Assembly (NCBI GenBank): GCA_907165275.2
Contig: OU015654.1
Coordinates: forward strand, 6,155,501 to 6,219,500
Length of the DNA: 64,000 nt
Source: Zygaena filipendulae
Lineage: Eukaryota; Arthropoda; Insecta; Lepidoptera; Zygaenidae
Reading direction: 5' to 3'
Positions within the stretch are counted from its first letter, which is position 1, and every line of letters starts with the position of its first letter. Below, piece by piece: positions 27,461-64,000 of this stretch. The notes below the pieces were generated by a model. The model was not told the origin of the DNA. It did no database searches and was given only the letters and a program-made list of their open reading frames with translations. The position numbers and the translations under genes are program-made.

Positions 27461-27491
<31 letters not shown>

Positions 27492-27853
27492 AATAATAAT
27501 AAATATTAATACTAATAAATATTAATAAATACTAATAATAAATATTAGTAGGCATGTGTACAAACAGCAGCAAAAATATATAATCCATTTTAATAGTTGT
27601 TGAACTTGAATCTTATTACAAAATTAATAAACTTTAAAGACTGACCACTATTTTATTTTTGATGCTATTTATTAAGCTAGGTCTATGAATGGACGGATTT
27701 TTTCATAGTTACAGACGGACATTTACCTAATTTTGCATTAATAGATTGAGTTCTGGACGAAAACAGCGAATGTTTTATTCTTAATGAATCAGCACAAAAT
27801 ATACGCCGGTATTTCGGGTATTTTTTAAGGTTATTGATCAATGTTCGCAGCAT
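16858..27853 (-). CDS. DPP3: Dipeptidyl peptidase 3 (family M49 zinc exopeptidase), complete, 14 exons
   Basis: Exons: 27853-27727, 27420-27296, 26523-26371, 24852-24625, 24546-24420, 24160-23872, 23711-23458, 23155-23013, 22779-22668, 21389-21257, 20767-20644, 19301-19154, 18376-18203, 17018-16858 (TAG). The frame is continuous for 765 residues. Zinc motifs are HELLGH (about 488-493) and EECRAE (about 545-550), the same 57-residue spacing as in characterised M49 enzymes. Family landmarks such as [54 protein letters not shown] and the WVERFP tail are present. The family removes N-terminal dipeptides from short peptides, mostly in the cytosol. The first exon encodes about 42 basic, Ser/Arg-rich residues that look like a mitochondrial leader; an ATG at 27418 in exon 2 matches the usual cytosolic start. 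At exon 6 I used donor GTATGT at 23871, because it restores [13 protein letters not shown]. Confidence 0.96.
17126..17595 (+). repeat. CCCGCGG-family repeats, subfamily II and a degenerate copy
   Basis: Positions 17126-17330 have GATTTCACCCGCGTGAG, AATTCCCGCAGG, TACTCCTTATAACATCAGCT and AGATTAGCCGGAACAAACAG. A second, diverged piece (about 17385-17580) has ATCAAGATGAAAACAATTTTG-like sequence and a TATAATATTAGTGTAGAT end. Both are in the last DPP3 intron. Confidence 0.6.
18590..19090 (+). repeat. Interspersed repeats in a DPP3 intron
   Basis: About 18590-18670 is a short CCCGCGG-family remnant (GGGTGAAACCGCTGGCAACA). About 18840-19085 contains GGGCAAACGGGCAGGTGG, CACCTGATGGTAAGTGG, TACCGCCACCCATGAAC and GGTGTGTTGCCGACCTGG, a block order typical of a widespread lepidopteran repeat. 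No coding content is evident. Confidence 0.55.
19650..20345. repeat. Cluster of repeats in a DPP3 intron: CCCGCGG fragment, LINE-like 3' tail, SINE-like block
   Basis: About 19660-19850 is a reversed CCCGCGG-family copy. About 19975-20112 is a LINE-like 3' end (AAGGCCGCCTTTTGC, GGCAATAAAGCATATTTG) closing in a (TTGAT)n tail at 20083-20112. About 20280-20345 has a tRNA-like B-box sequence (CGGGATCGATACCCGC) seen again in altered form at about 40755-40795. Confidence 0.5.
21874..22606. mobile_element. TIR element with CCAAGTTGACAATC ends, in a DPP3 intron
   Basis: The left end, GCCAAGTTGACAATCGTTAA at about 21877, is answered by CGGTTCAACTTAGCTAAGGG at about 22586-22605, with inner blocks TTCCTTAGTTTTCTATAACG and CGTGATCACGTGACATGACG. 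The same arrangement occurs at 39005-39747. A shared block GTCGACTCTGAGTGCGGCGG occurs at about 21996 here and at 25100. Confidence 0.5.
24220..24335 (+). repeat. CCCGCGG-family fragment in a DPP3 intron
   Basis: Contains TTTCACCCGCGTTAATTTC, CCGCGGGAATTCCG, AAAAAGTACCCTATGTCC and CTCACAACGTGTATG. It lies between coding exons 5 and 6 of DPP3. Confidence 0.65.
24853..26370 (-). other. DPP3 intron 3: microsatellite and repeat fragments
   Basis: No exon is seen. Holds the GTCGACTCTGAGTGCGGCGG repeat block (about 25100), an (AAAT)n microsatellite at 25249-25290, and a forward CCCGCGG-family copy at about 25980-26160 ending TATAAAATTAGTAAGGATTA. The rest is anonymous AT-rich sequence. Confidence 0.6.
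26524..27295 (-). other. DPP3 intron 2, no recognisable content
   Basis: AT-rich with short degenerate TGAACATCTGTTATTA repeats at about 26720-26770. I find no coding exon or known repeat. Confidence 0.5.
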
Positions 27854-28071
27854 TGAAATGATTAGGGTACTGAAACAAATTATACTTACTTAAGGATTGG
27901 AAAACACAAAGATGAAAGAATGTATGATTTATTTATTTAAGTTGTTTATATAATGATTTACAAAATTTCGGATCAACTACAAAGTACCTACGCTATATGA
28001 GATGTCAATTGTCAAATGTCAAATAGTTGTCAACAGAGGTCAACAGACTCAACAGTGTTCAGTGTTGCTAT

Positions 28072-28444
28072 GGAGGGTAGAAGTAAGGAGAACCGTCTCG
28101 TATGGGGGATTAGTTGAATTGAAAAAGTGTCCAGCGGTAAACAGCAAATTATAGTTCGAACACTCAACGAAATGGCGCTAGTGTAGGAAGTAGATATGAT
28201 ATGAACTTGTCAGTCATTAGCAGTTATAAACAGAGTGAAGTGTGCTGAGTGGAAAAATTAATAAAAAATGCGCTGTAACAAACCGGAAATTCTTCTTTCC
28301 TTTTTTAATTTAGTACCTACTCTAATAGTTTGTGGCGCTGTTTTTAAAATTCTTTAACTTGCGACTATGGCGCCACCTTAATTTGCTCCCTTTCAACGAA
28401 CACTTTTTAATACACTGAGATGGTACTCCTTACTTCTACCCTCC
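28072..28444. mobile_element. MITE with GGAGGGTAGAAGTAAGGAG ends, copy 1
   Basis: 373 bp bounded by GGAGGGTAGAAGTAAGGAG and its inverse CTCCTTACTTCTACCCTCC. The inverted match extends outward through CTAT/ATAG. The next copy begins 53 bp downstream. Confidence 0.8.
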
Positions 28445-28497
28445 ATAGTCTACGGGTAAACTTCACCAAAAAAAAAATTGATTCCTTCCTTTCCTCT

Positions 28498-28864
28498 GGA
28501 GGGTAGAAGTAAGAAGAACCATCTTGTATGGGGGATTAGTTGAAAAAGTGTCCAGCGGTAAACAGCAAATTATAGTTCGAACATTCACTAAAATGGCGCT
28601 AGTGTAGGATGTGGATATGATATGAACTTAGCAGTTATAAACAGAGTGACGTGTTCTGAGTGGAAAAATTTAATAAAAAATGCACTGTAACAAACCGGAA
28701 ACTCTTCTTTCCTTTTTTAATTTAGTATTGTACTTTAATAGTTTATGGCGCTCTTTTTAAAATTCTTCCACATGCTACTATGGCGCCACCTTAATTTGCT
28801 CCCTTTCAACGGAAACTTTTTAATACACTGAGATGGTCCTCCTTAGTCCTTACTTCTACCCTCC
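28498..28864. mobile_element. MITE with GGAGGGTAGAAGTAAG ends, copy 2
   Basis: 367 bp, same orientation and interior as copy 1 (AAGTGTCCAGCGGTAAACAG, AACAAACCGGAAA, CTATGGCGCCACCTTAATTT). It has several substitutions and small length differences, including an extra TCCTTAG near its right end. Confidence 0.8.
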
Positions 28865-29253
28865 AAGGTCTATACCATAGAGTAACTTATATATACTGTC
28901 TATACTTTCCACTCCATACTTTTCTGTCAATTTTAAGCTGCATTCATTTTTAACTCAATTTTTAATGATAATAATTATATTCAAGTATTTTATTTAAATC
29001 AATTATTCAACAAAATATAACTAAAAAGTTTTGATCTTAATATTTTATTTTAATAAAACTAAAAAGTTTTACCAATAACGATTGTAATATAGGATTCTCT
29101 CTATAGAACTTTTGAACGCATTTCTAAATTTACACCTGTAAACATTCAACATGGCTATGGGTTTTGATTTCCTCACTTTCGTAGTAATTTAGGTCTAGAA
29201 AGTTGTTAGGGATGTATAAGTAGTCTTTTAAAAGTTTGTATCGTCGTGTTAAA

Positions 29254-56375
<27,122 letters not shown>

Positions 56376-58590
56376 CCAATGAATCTCAGCTACTGTAACA
56401 ATAACGTCGCCATTGGCAGCCAGACTGACTTTTAAGGTGAGTAAATATACGCTAGAGTTTTTTTTTCTCGTGCACATTTCCATGTATTGTGAGTGTGACG
56501 TAGCGTTGTAACAAAGCATCGATCGTTCGGTTCGTGGGTGATGTATTATTACAGTAGCTCGATGTTTTATTACAAGTAAATACTCTAGTCTATATTTACC
56601 TTTAGATATACCTCGTTTCAGCGGCCTTAGCGCGGGTCACCGTGATATGATGTGTGTCGTGGATGTTATCGATTCTAGAGGTGTATACACTAAATGTTCG
56701 GTACACCGTGCACAATTGAACATCGAATCTGGTTAGCAATTTGTGGCTCGGGCACTACAGACTGCAGTCGATTTAGATCCGCCACGCCCTTAATCATCAC
56801 ATTGTGTCAAGCTTAGGGAACGCACCCATACTACGTGACCTGTAATTCAGAGGGAGTCTTTAAAACGCTTGATCACAGGGGCGGACGAGGGAGGCTTAGG
56901 TTTCGTCACGTAGTCAAATTCCTCTAGGGAAATCTTGCGCTTTTTCGAGTAATATTCAAATACTACTACTACTACTATACCCCGTAGCAGTTTTACCCGC
57001 GTCACAGATATTAATATAATACTATACTAGTACCCGCGTTAATTTTATTTTCATCTACCTGTTTGCAAAGAAGTGATTAAAAACCATATCTGCTGCATAG
57101 ACTACGTGAACACTAGAGCACTAGAGGGGAAGGGGGCGGGTGTTGGCATATACTACCCGAGGGGGGGAGGGAATAAAACATTGAATTTGTAAGGGTATGT
57201 TCCCCTTAACATTTTGTCAGTTAATAGCTTTTCGATACGGTTCTGTTATGTAAACCGTTTTGCTGAGGACATTTAGAAACCTAATATATATATAATCGAC
57301 CAAGGTCACGACAATACGTAGTTTCCTATCACGGGCCACGTTAACCCGTGCTAAGCCTGCAGTCAGTACCTTAAGCAAAGAATGTCATTCTTGTCGTAAT
57401 AGTTATCGAACTAAGGTGTATACCATGTTTTTCTATTTTTATGTTCACTTTCTAGTCTTTGTGATTTACATTTCAATGTGAAATAATAAATACATTATTA
57501 TCTAATATAAATAGGTTATGTTTTTGTTTGTATTAAACAATTGAAAAATACAATAAAATAATAATAATATGGTATATACCTGGGCGAATCACGAAACTTT
57601 CCAGTTCAATTTTTTATTGTATTTTTGACATTCTTGTATATATTTGTATTTTTGTATGCTAATGATAATTTTATTTGGTCATACCCAAAGATATTTAATA
57701 AAAATGTGATTTATTATATTTTGAGCTTTACGAATTTGTATGTGCAATTGTGTTTATCGAACAAATGTTATGTGTTGAAGCGATTGTGTGTTGGTTATTA
57801 TTAGTTGGTGTATAATGAAGTAGTTATAAATAAATTTATGTTTTTAGAATTATTATAAATACAAAAATACTTAATTTTAGGCAATTATATTGCAGCTATA
57901 TATTTAGAATCTCGTGATAACTAAGCAACTATTTTTTCTATATTGTAAAGAATATGATATTAGAAATCTCAAATATTAAAACCGAGACAATTTTAGACAA
58001 TGACGTTAACTTTGAAATTAATGCTTTTAGCAAAAAAATCTAATAGATTTTGTGCTTATTTTGACAATTTAGATTATTATGAATGAATTTACAACAGCTT
58101 TGAAATATAGGTATACTAAATTCATCCCAATAATATGTTGAATGAATGATTGAGCTGAAATTTTTCGCTGCATTTATTGAAGGCTTATTCGCATAGGCGT
58201 GTCAACTGGGCACGTTAATTAAGAAATGTAATTCGGGCTTTAGTAATTAGTTTTATGAATATCAAAAATATATCTAATAACAATCTATAACGGGTTAGGT
58301 GTATGAGTGAATATTTTAGCACTGAGCTGAATAATTATAAATACAAAATTTACAAAAAATATTATGATGAAATAAGAAACGCGGTTGATTACCGTATTTA
58401 TTACTAAATTGCTTGCGTTTGACCACTGCGTAGCTGGATGGTACATAATTTACTTCCGACTTGATATAGATACACGTCACAAGATAATATGACTTTAATA
58501 AAACAAAAAAAAACCTTTCATTAAGGCACTTACAGTGTTAAAATCAGCGCCACCCGCTATAAAAAAAAAGAATTCTAAATAACTAATTTG
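56376..58590 (+). other. Vilse 3' UTR and downstream AT-rich sequence
   Basis: No further exon is seen. AATAAA-type signals occur near 57485, 57700 and 57829; which one is used is unknown. A short (ACT)n run lies at 56959-56977. The remainder is AT-rich and anonymous. Confidence 0.45.
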
Positions 58591-58593
58591 TTT

Positions 58594-58893
58594 TTTTAGT
58601 CCGACTTGTAGATTAATAAAAAATATTGGACACGTGTTTTTTCTTTTTTTTACGTAATCAAAAAATAACAGCGATACATTGAGTTGAAATTTCGCGTGAC
58701 GTCACTAACCAGTGCTGTTTGTATGGCGGCGTGTAAGTGACGTCACGAGCCCCCACCCTAAACTTTAATGCGCTTAATCTCTGTGTATTTTCATTTATTT
58801 GAAAAATAAAAAAAATACGTGTCTAATGATTTTTAATTTTCTAAAAGACGGACTAATTAAAATTTTGATTTTTAAAAGTTGTCAACATCCCTA
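58594..58893 (+). mobile_element. CRE-bearing MITE family, copy 3
   Basis: Same blocks and orientation as 4533-4791: TTTTAGTCCGACTTGTAGA, GCGTGACGTCACTAAC, AAGTGACGTCACGAGC, CACCCTAAACTTTAATGCGC and GTTGTCAACATCCC. It has two complete TGACGTCA palindromes. Confidence 0.75.
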
Positions 58894-59044
58894 TTATGTG
58901 TGAAAAATAGGTATAAATACGTAAAATAGGATAAAAGGTTTTAGTTCTGCAATATTGCAACATAAAAGTCATAGTTAAGCTGTTAGAAAATAACATTATG
59001 TTACTTAGAACTTGATTCAATAATAACAATGTACCTACCCATCT

Positions 59045-59100
59045 TTTAGAACAATGTCTTATGCAAATAAATGATTATTATTATTATTATTATTATTACT
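59045..59100 (+). repeat. LINE-like 3' tail with (TTA)n
   Basis: ATGCAAATAAATGATTATTA followed by an ATT run to about 59096, the usual ending of CR1/jockey-like 3' tails. Confidence 0.45.
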
Positions 59101-59507
59101 AAAACAGTCAGAAAGTGGCCGTTTATGCCAATTTCATTTTTGATATCAAGTTTAATGCTGCATAATTATCATCAAAAATTAAATTAAAACAAATTAAATT
59201 ATCCTATATTTTATGGGAATACAATACAATAAATATATCTTAAAAGATATGATGTTTTATAGCGAGTGGCGATCGAGTTTCACCTCTGTCGGGGCCTTAG
59301 TAGATAGCATCATGTAAATTTACATGATTTGCTTTTTAAAGAGTGCGGATCGAGCGCGGTGTCCAAAGTCGATCTAGCGTGGATCGCTATTAGTGGTCCT
59401 TAACTTATTGTAGGTAATAGTTAATGTCACAGACTGCCTATATTATAATAATAAGAATGCCAAAGCACATACTTTTCCAGCGTCCAAGCATGCAGCAACT
59501 GTTAGGC

Positions 59508-60330
59508 TAAGGCCACACTATAGGTGCAAAGCTTAGAGATAAACTAGGAGCTATGCTTGTGTACAAGATACACAATGGTCACATACAAGGCTACTAACTT
59601 TATGACACACAAGCAGTGCTGCCAACTTGAAATTGGCCTTGGAGACGCAGTGTCACCAACTTTATTTTCTAAGGGATCGTACAACTAGAAAAAATCGTAT
59701 TCCCAAGAATTCTAGAAAAAAAAATAGATCACAGTAACTTTCAATAAAACAATAGCAAATAATTTAAATGCGAAATGTAATAGCAACTTTGAATTATTTT
59801 AATGTTTGACATGTAGATAAAATCAAATTTAGATGTAAATAACTTCAGAATAGGAAAAAGATCTGAATTGGCTGTATGGACTAAGATTCCTTTGCCTTCC
59901 CCGAAAAAAAGTTACATTAGTAGGTGACTTACAAGAAATAACTAACACGTTCGTCCGCTACGCGGTATCGTGATAAATTAGGCACCTACCTTAGCGCTTC
60001 GCTTGCGGTGTGGCCAGCTGCAATAGTATGCATATGTCTGGACTCTGGACATGAAAACCATGTGGTCGGATCTCAACATCAGTTTGTTAAAAAGTTTAGT
60101 ATTTTAGTGTTACTACTAAAATACTAAATATTTTAGTCTTACACTTACACACCAAAACGACTTTTATTAGTATTTTTTATTTAGTATTTTAGTGTAGTAC
60201 TAGTAGTAGTTTTGGTCGGATGTTGAGATCCGAACATGTGCTTTTCATGTCCAGATTTGTTTACTAGGGTCAGTCACTCGGCGTGTCTTGGCTCTTGGCA
60301 GTAAGCGAAGCTTCTTGTAGTGTGGCCTTA
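59508..60330. mobile_element. Inverted-repeat element with an internal hairpin
   Basis: TAAGGCCACACTA (59508-59520) is matched by TAGTGTGGCCTTA (60318-60330). Inside, CTGGACATGAAAACCATGTG, continuing to CTCAACATC (60045-60080), faces GATGTTGAGATCCGAACATG, continuing to CATGTCCAG (60219-60254). No open frame of size is present. Confidence 0.55.
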
Positions 60331-60597
60331 GTCTTAGGGTGACTTGAACTAAAATTTAAATTTTAAAAGCTTTAACGTTTAAAATTGATGAAGCTGATGT
60401 TTGAGATTTTTTTAACTCCCTTTTCTGCCTGTTCGGTACAAAAGTTGCAATAATAATTTTTTTTCAAAATAACATCCCTGTTTCCTATATATTAAAGTTT
60501 TTTTCATATTATGTACAAATAAATTGCGCAATTTCGGACACCTACGAGGAAGTTGCTAAAATATTTGATCCAATTTCTTAATTTTATTACTAACTAT

Positions 60598-60900
60598 AGC
60601 TGTGCCTCGCAGTTTCACCCGCGTGAGTTTCGGAAATTCTGTAGGAACTCCAAAAAAGTCTAATTTACTCCTTATAACATCAGCTAATTAGCTGTGTGAG
60701 TCCCGTCAAAATCGGTCGAACCGTTTCAGAGATTCACCCGCGTGAGTTTCGGAATTCCCGCAGGAACTCCAAAGTAGCCTAATTTACTCCTTATAACATC
60801 AGCTAATAAGTAGTGAAAGTCATCAAAATCGGTTCAACACGTTTAGGAGATCCACGTGAGTTTCGGAATTTCCGCAGGAACTCCAAACTTTTATAAAAAC
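60598..60900 (+). repeat. Three tandem partial CCCGCGG-family (subfamily II) units
   Basis: CCGCGTGAGTTTCGGAA begins units near 60616 and 60737, and a shortened one begins near 60853. Each carries TTCCGCAGGAACTCC-like cores, and the first two share TACTCCTTATAACATCAGCT. Confidence 0.65.
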
Positions 60901-61364
60901 CTTGTCCTGACAATAACGAACACAAAAAAAGAATTATCCAATTTTGTCCAGCCGTTCTCGAATTTTGCGCTTAGCAACACGTTTAGCTATTATTTTTATA
61001 TTTAGACAAGTTTCAGAAAAAATTCATTAGCACACGCCTGTGTGTCGCTAGAAACTAATATTATACGGAGTTTGGTCATTTACTGAAGTTATAAAAAAAA
61101 ACCTCGCAGCAGAAGGTTAGCTTTTATAGAGAAAAATCGTCAAACTTTAGGAAATACATAGATTATAAACTCCATATATGATTCAATATCTTATATATAG
61201 GTGTCCAAAATTAAGTATCCTGAATTCATAAACTGCCGTAGCCCCTATTCCCGGCACGACCTGTATAATAAGTCAATAAGTTATTATAAATAAAAGCAAC
61301 AAAGCATTATTGGACGAAAAGAAAGCATTTAAAATATTAGTTAGTTATCTTAATATATATAAAT

Positions 61365-61645
61365 CACGTGTCACGTTGTTTGTCCGCGATGGACTCCGAA
61401 ACAACGAATCGATCGTGATGAAATTTCGTCACTATGTTGTATTTGGCCCAACTTAAAAGATAGGATAGTTTTTATCCCGGAATTCCCGCGGGAACTCTGA
61501 AATTAATGCGGGGAACAGCTAATCACCGTAAACTACTGTCAGTGCAGGGGTACAAAGAAGGCCGTAGAGTACTTTTTCCCGGAATTCCCGCGGGATCTCC
61601 GAAATTACCGCGGATGAAATCACGGGGGACAGCTATAATTATATA
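61365..61645 (-). repeat. Two reversed CCCGCGG-family copies
   Basis: The first (61350-61520) has TATATATAAATCACGTGTCA, ATCGTGATGAAATTTCG and ATCCCGGAATTCCCGCGGGA. The second (about 61540-61640) has CCGGAATTCCCGCGGGATCT and TTACCGCGGATGAAATCACG. Confidence 0.7.
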
Positions 61646-62924
61646 ATAATCAGTTGTACAAATAGATTTTGATTCTTGAGTTAGAGGGAGTCTTCATTAA
61701 AATTACAACTTTAACGAATAATATAAACATCACAATAAGCATTTATTTTTTCACTTAAAATATTGTAATAGAAACTTATCATTTATTGACAAGTTACTAT
61801 TTTAGTAGGTAAGTAAGTTAATATGCAGCTTTAAAAATAAATAAGGCTATAATTAAATATATAAATTAGAACAATCCAATTGGATTATTGCGTATTGCGA
61901 TAGTTATTGAATATCATAGATACTACTCTTCTGCTATTGAGTTAAAAATCATGAATTATAAAATTGACTAAATAATGTTACGGATAACCTACCATTTTAT
62001 GCACCAATAACAATTTTTACCGAAATTCATATTGCGATAAAGTATCTAATTCAAATATCATAACTAGTAGAACTTTACGTAGGTACATATTATTACATAA
62101 AACTCGGTAGCTTTTCGGTTTAGAGATTTGTAGAAGGTAGCAATAAAAAAACCGACACCAGTAAAATTTATAAACTCGAATCTCAGACGAAATAAAAACT
62201 CAAGACGGAGCGCTGTGAACAAAGAAGTGAAGCCGTAAAACTACGCCTCGGCGTGTACATGCACAGTTACACGCACACACATATAACGAAACTACGCCTT
62301 ACCTTGTCAGTCAAGCAATTCCGACGCGCGGATTGTCACGCTGTAATAATTTCTATTTATTTAAGAAAAAATGCCGAATTTTGTAGTGAGAGGGGGTAAA
62401 AACCAATCTACGAAAATTAAAAAGCAGGATAGAACCACATTTTTAGTAAAATATCAATTTTATTAATTTATGACAACTTGGAACACAAAACCTCCACAAC
62501 TTTCATAAGTGTTGCCACTAGTGAGCGTCACAATAGTCCCCGTTTTTTGGGTAAGTTAATGTGACCTGGAACGTAATGTAACACGTTCATTTACCTATTT
62601 CGATTTTAACTTTTTAACCGACTTCCAAAAAGCAGGAGGTTATGCATTCGATTGTATGTATGTTTTTTTTTTATGTAGGTTCACCGATTACTCGAAGACG
62701 GTTGGACCAATTTCGAAATTTTTTTTTTTGTTTAAAAGGGTTTACTCTAAATTAGGTCCCATTGCCACCAAATCGGGATCTGATGATGTGATCTTGAAGA
62801 AATCGAGGGAACTCTTCAAAAATAATAAGCACACCTATACCGATTTGAGTATTTTTTATAGTAAATCGTTCATTTGCTTTCGGAAAGCAAATTCATCATC
62901 ATCAGTTCCACTTCTTCAAATTTT

Positions 62925-62990
62925 AACTCGTGAAATACCTATTATTGAGTAGTTCCGATGAACTACTCAATAATAGGTATTTCACGAGTT
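62925..62990. repeat. Perfect 31-bp stem with a 4-nt loop
   Basis: AACTCGTGAAATACCTATTA, continuing to TTGAGTAGTTC (62925-62955), loop CGAT, then its exact reverse complement (62960-62990). Confidence 0.95.
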
Positions 62991-63238
62991 CCGATTCGTT
63001 AACTTTAAATGGTTCCTAAACAATTTATGCTCGTCACAACTCACAACGTACATCTATGGCAAAGTGGAACTGAGTGTGATGTACCAGGAGAACTCCTCAA
63101 AAATTAACGTCTCTGCATCGAGAAGAGCAATATTTTGTAAAAGATGATGAGTAGTTAACTTCAGGCTATTGTAACTTAGATACATTACAAACCGTCTCAC
63201 TTAAAAGCAAGAAATTAACAAATTTTTACCAAAAAAAT

Positions 63239-63608
63239 TAAAACCGACTTCCAAAAAATACAAAACTAAAAAGCTTAAAATATCAAAATACCGATTTAAT
63301 CCAACAGACAATAATACACGTAATACCTACTATTATTGGTTTGTGCTACCACTTTTCGATATGAAGTCGGTGACAAGCCAAGTATGGAGTAAGTAGATAG
63401 ATGAGCTGAGTCCACTCCCGCCATGAGCTCGTCGTGAACAAACAACCCAAGTGGGCAGACATAAGCGGGCTTGGCACCGAATTCAAATCGAAAAGTGGTA
63501 GCACAAACCAATAATAGTAGGTATTACGTGTATTATTGTCTGTTGGATTAAATCGGTATTTTGTTATTTTTAGCTTTTTAGTTTTGTGTTTTTTGGAAGT
63601 CGGTTTTA
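63239..63608. repeat. Foldback with about 120-bp near-perfect arms
   Basis: AAAACCGACTTCCAAAAAAT to TGCTACCACTTTTCGAT (63239-63360) is complementary to ATCGAAAAGTGGTAGCACAA to TTTGGAAGTCGGTTTT (63488-63608). There are few mismatches and the spacer is about 127 bp. Confidence 0.9.
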
Positions 63609-64000
63609 ATTATTTGTAAAAAATTTTAATATTCACAGAATTAATGTAAGTGTAAATAGGCGTTAATTTTTATTTTCCATGTTTTATCATAACTTCGAAA
63701 CCTATATTTTTAAGGTTCTCGAATATACAACCGAGGTATACAACTTAAAAAAATACTAACTTATCTATGTATTTACTTATTCATTCATCTTTCTAGAACT
63801 TAACAATTTTGGGTAATAAGTTTTCACTGCACGGCAACACTCACTAAATGCCCACATGTTTACGAAACCGGCTTCACTTTGTTGTTGACAGCGCTCCGTC
63901 TTGAGTTTTTATTTCGTCTTATTTCGTCTGAGACTCGAATAAATTATGGTGTTCAATCATTGTTCAAATGCCACATGCAGATGTCAGATAAATATTTTTA

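Larger units (their letters stand above)
27854..29253. promoter_or_regulatory. Divergent upstream region between DPP3 and Vilse
   Basis: This 1.4-kb interval separates the DPP3 ATG (- strand) from the Vilse ATG (+ strand), so both promoters should lie here. About 750 bp of it is two MITE copies (28072-28864). No clear TATA box is seen for either gene. Two short upstream reading frames precede the Vilse start, ATG at 29151 (13 codons, stop 29190-29192) and ATGTATAAGTAG at about 29213. They matter only if the transcript includes them. Confidence 0.5.
62163..63950. mobile_element. 1.8-kb TIR element with nested foldbacks
   Basis: The left arm (AAACTCGAATCTCAGACGAA, AACTCAAGACGGAGCGCTGT, GAAGTGAAGCCG; about 62170-62240) is inverted at the right (CGGCTTCACTTTGTTGTTGA, CAGCGCTCCGTCTTGAG, CTGAGACTCGAATAAATT; about 63869-63946). 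The interior holds ACCGACTTCCAAAAAG ends (62618 and reversed at about 63590), a perfect hairpin (62925-62990) and a large foldback (63239-63608). No transposase is recognisable. Confidence 0.6.

Noticed and set aside
63296..63511. 71-codon - strand frame as a gene
   Set aside because: It spans one arm and the loop of the 63239-63608 foldback and has no start or splice context.

Overview
This is an arthropod nuclear window, most probably from a moth or butterfly. Introns are AT-rich, exons are short and often very GC-rich, and splice sites are canonical GT..AG. Dozens of copies of a CCCGCGG/GGAATTCC interspersed repeat family typical of Lepidoptera are scattered through it. I rebuilt genes by following exon phase from donor to acceptor; every join listed below closes in frame.

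Layout. (1) Positions 1-15398, + strand: the 3' part of a large Ser/Lys-rich, apparently disordered protein (11 exons seen, 1,529 residues), which I do not recognise. One intron holds a decayed copy of a family related to YqaJ/SWIM proteins. (2) 16858-27853, - strand: complete dipeptidyl peptidase 3 (DPP3, peptidase family M49), 14 exons, 765 residues, with HELLGH and EECRAE zinc motifs 57 residues apart. Its 3' end converges on gene 1, with poly(A) signals about 25 bp apart. (3) 29254-56375, + strand: complete RhoGAP of the Vilse/CrGAP (ARHGAP39) type, 22 exons, 1,115 residues, in the order WW-WW-MyTH4-RhoGAP. It is divergent from DPP3, and the shared 1.4-kb upstream interval holds two MITEs. 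A tRNA-Asp(GTC) lies in one of its introns. (4) 43305-53846: an apparently intact 10.5-kb Ty3/gypsy-type LTR retrotransposon inside the Vilse intron that separates the MyTH4 and RhoGAP exons. It has two LTRs of 2,402 bp with no difference seen, a CTAT target duplication, a tRNA-His primer site, gag, and pol (G-patch, protease, RT, RNase H, integrase, GPY/F). (5) 56376-64000: gene-free, with nested inverted-repeat elements.

The most notable signal is the gag-pol junction of the retrotransposon. A UUUAAAC slippery heptamer in the correct phase is followed by an H-type pseudoknot fold. The frameshifted reading adds the missing N-terminal half of a G-patch in front of the protease. The element's leader also carries two separate three-copy repeat arrays. 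Other points of interest are an R4/Dong-like RT fragment bounded by TAA repeats inside a TIR element, MITE families that carry CRE-like TGACGTCA sites, and several long near-perfect hairpins.

Limits: no transcript data or database search was available. Transcript ends, alternative exons and repeat family names are inference.
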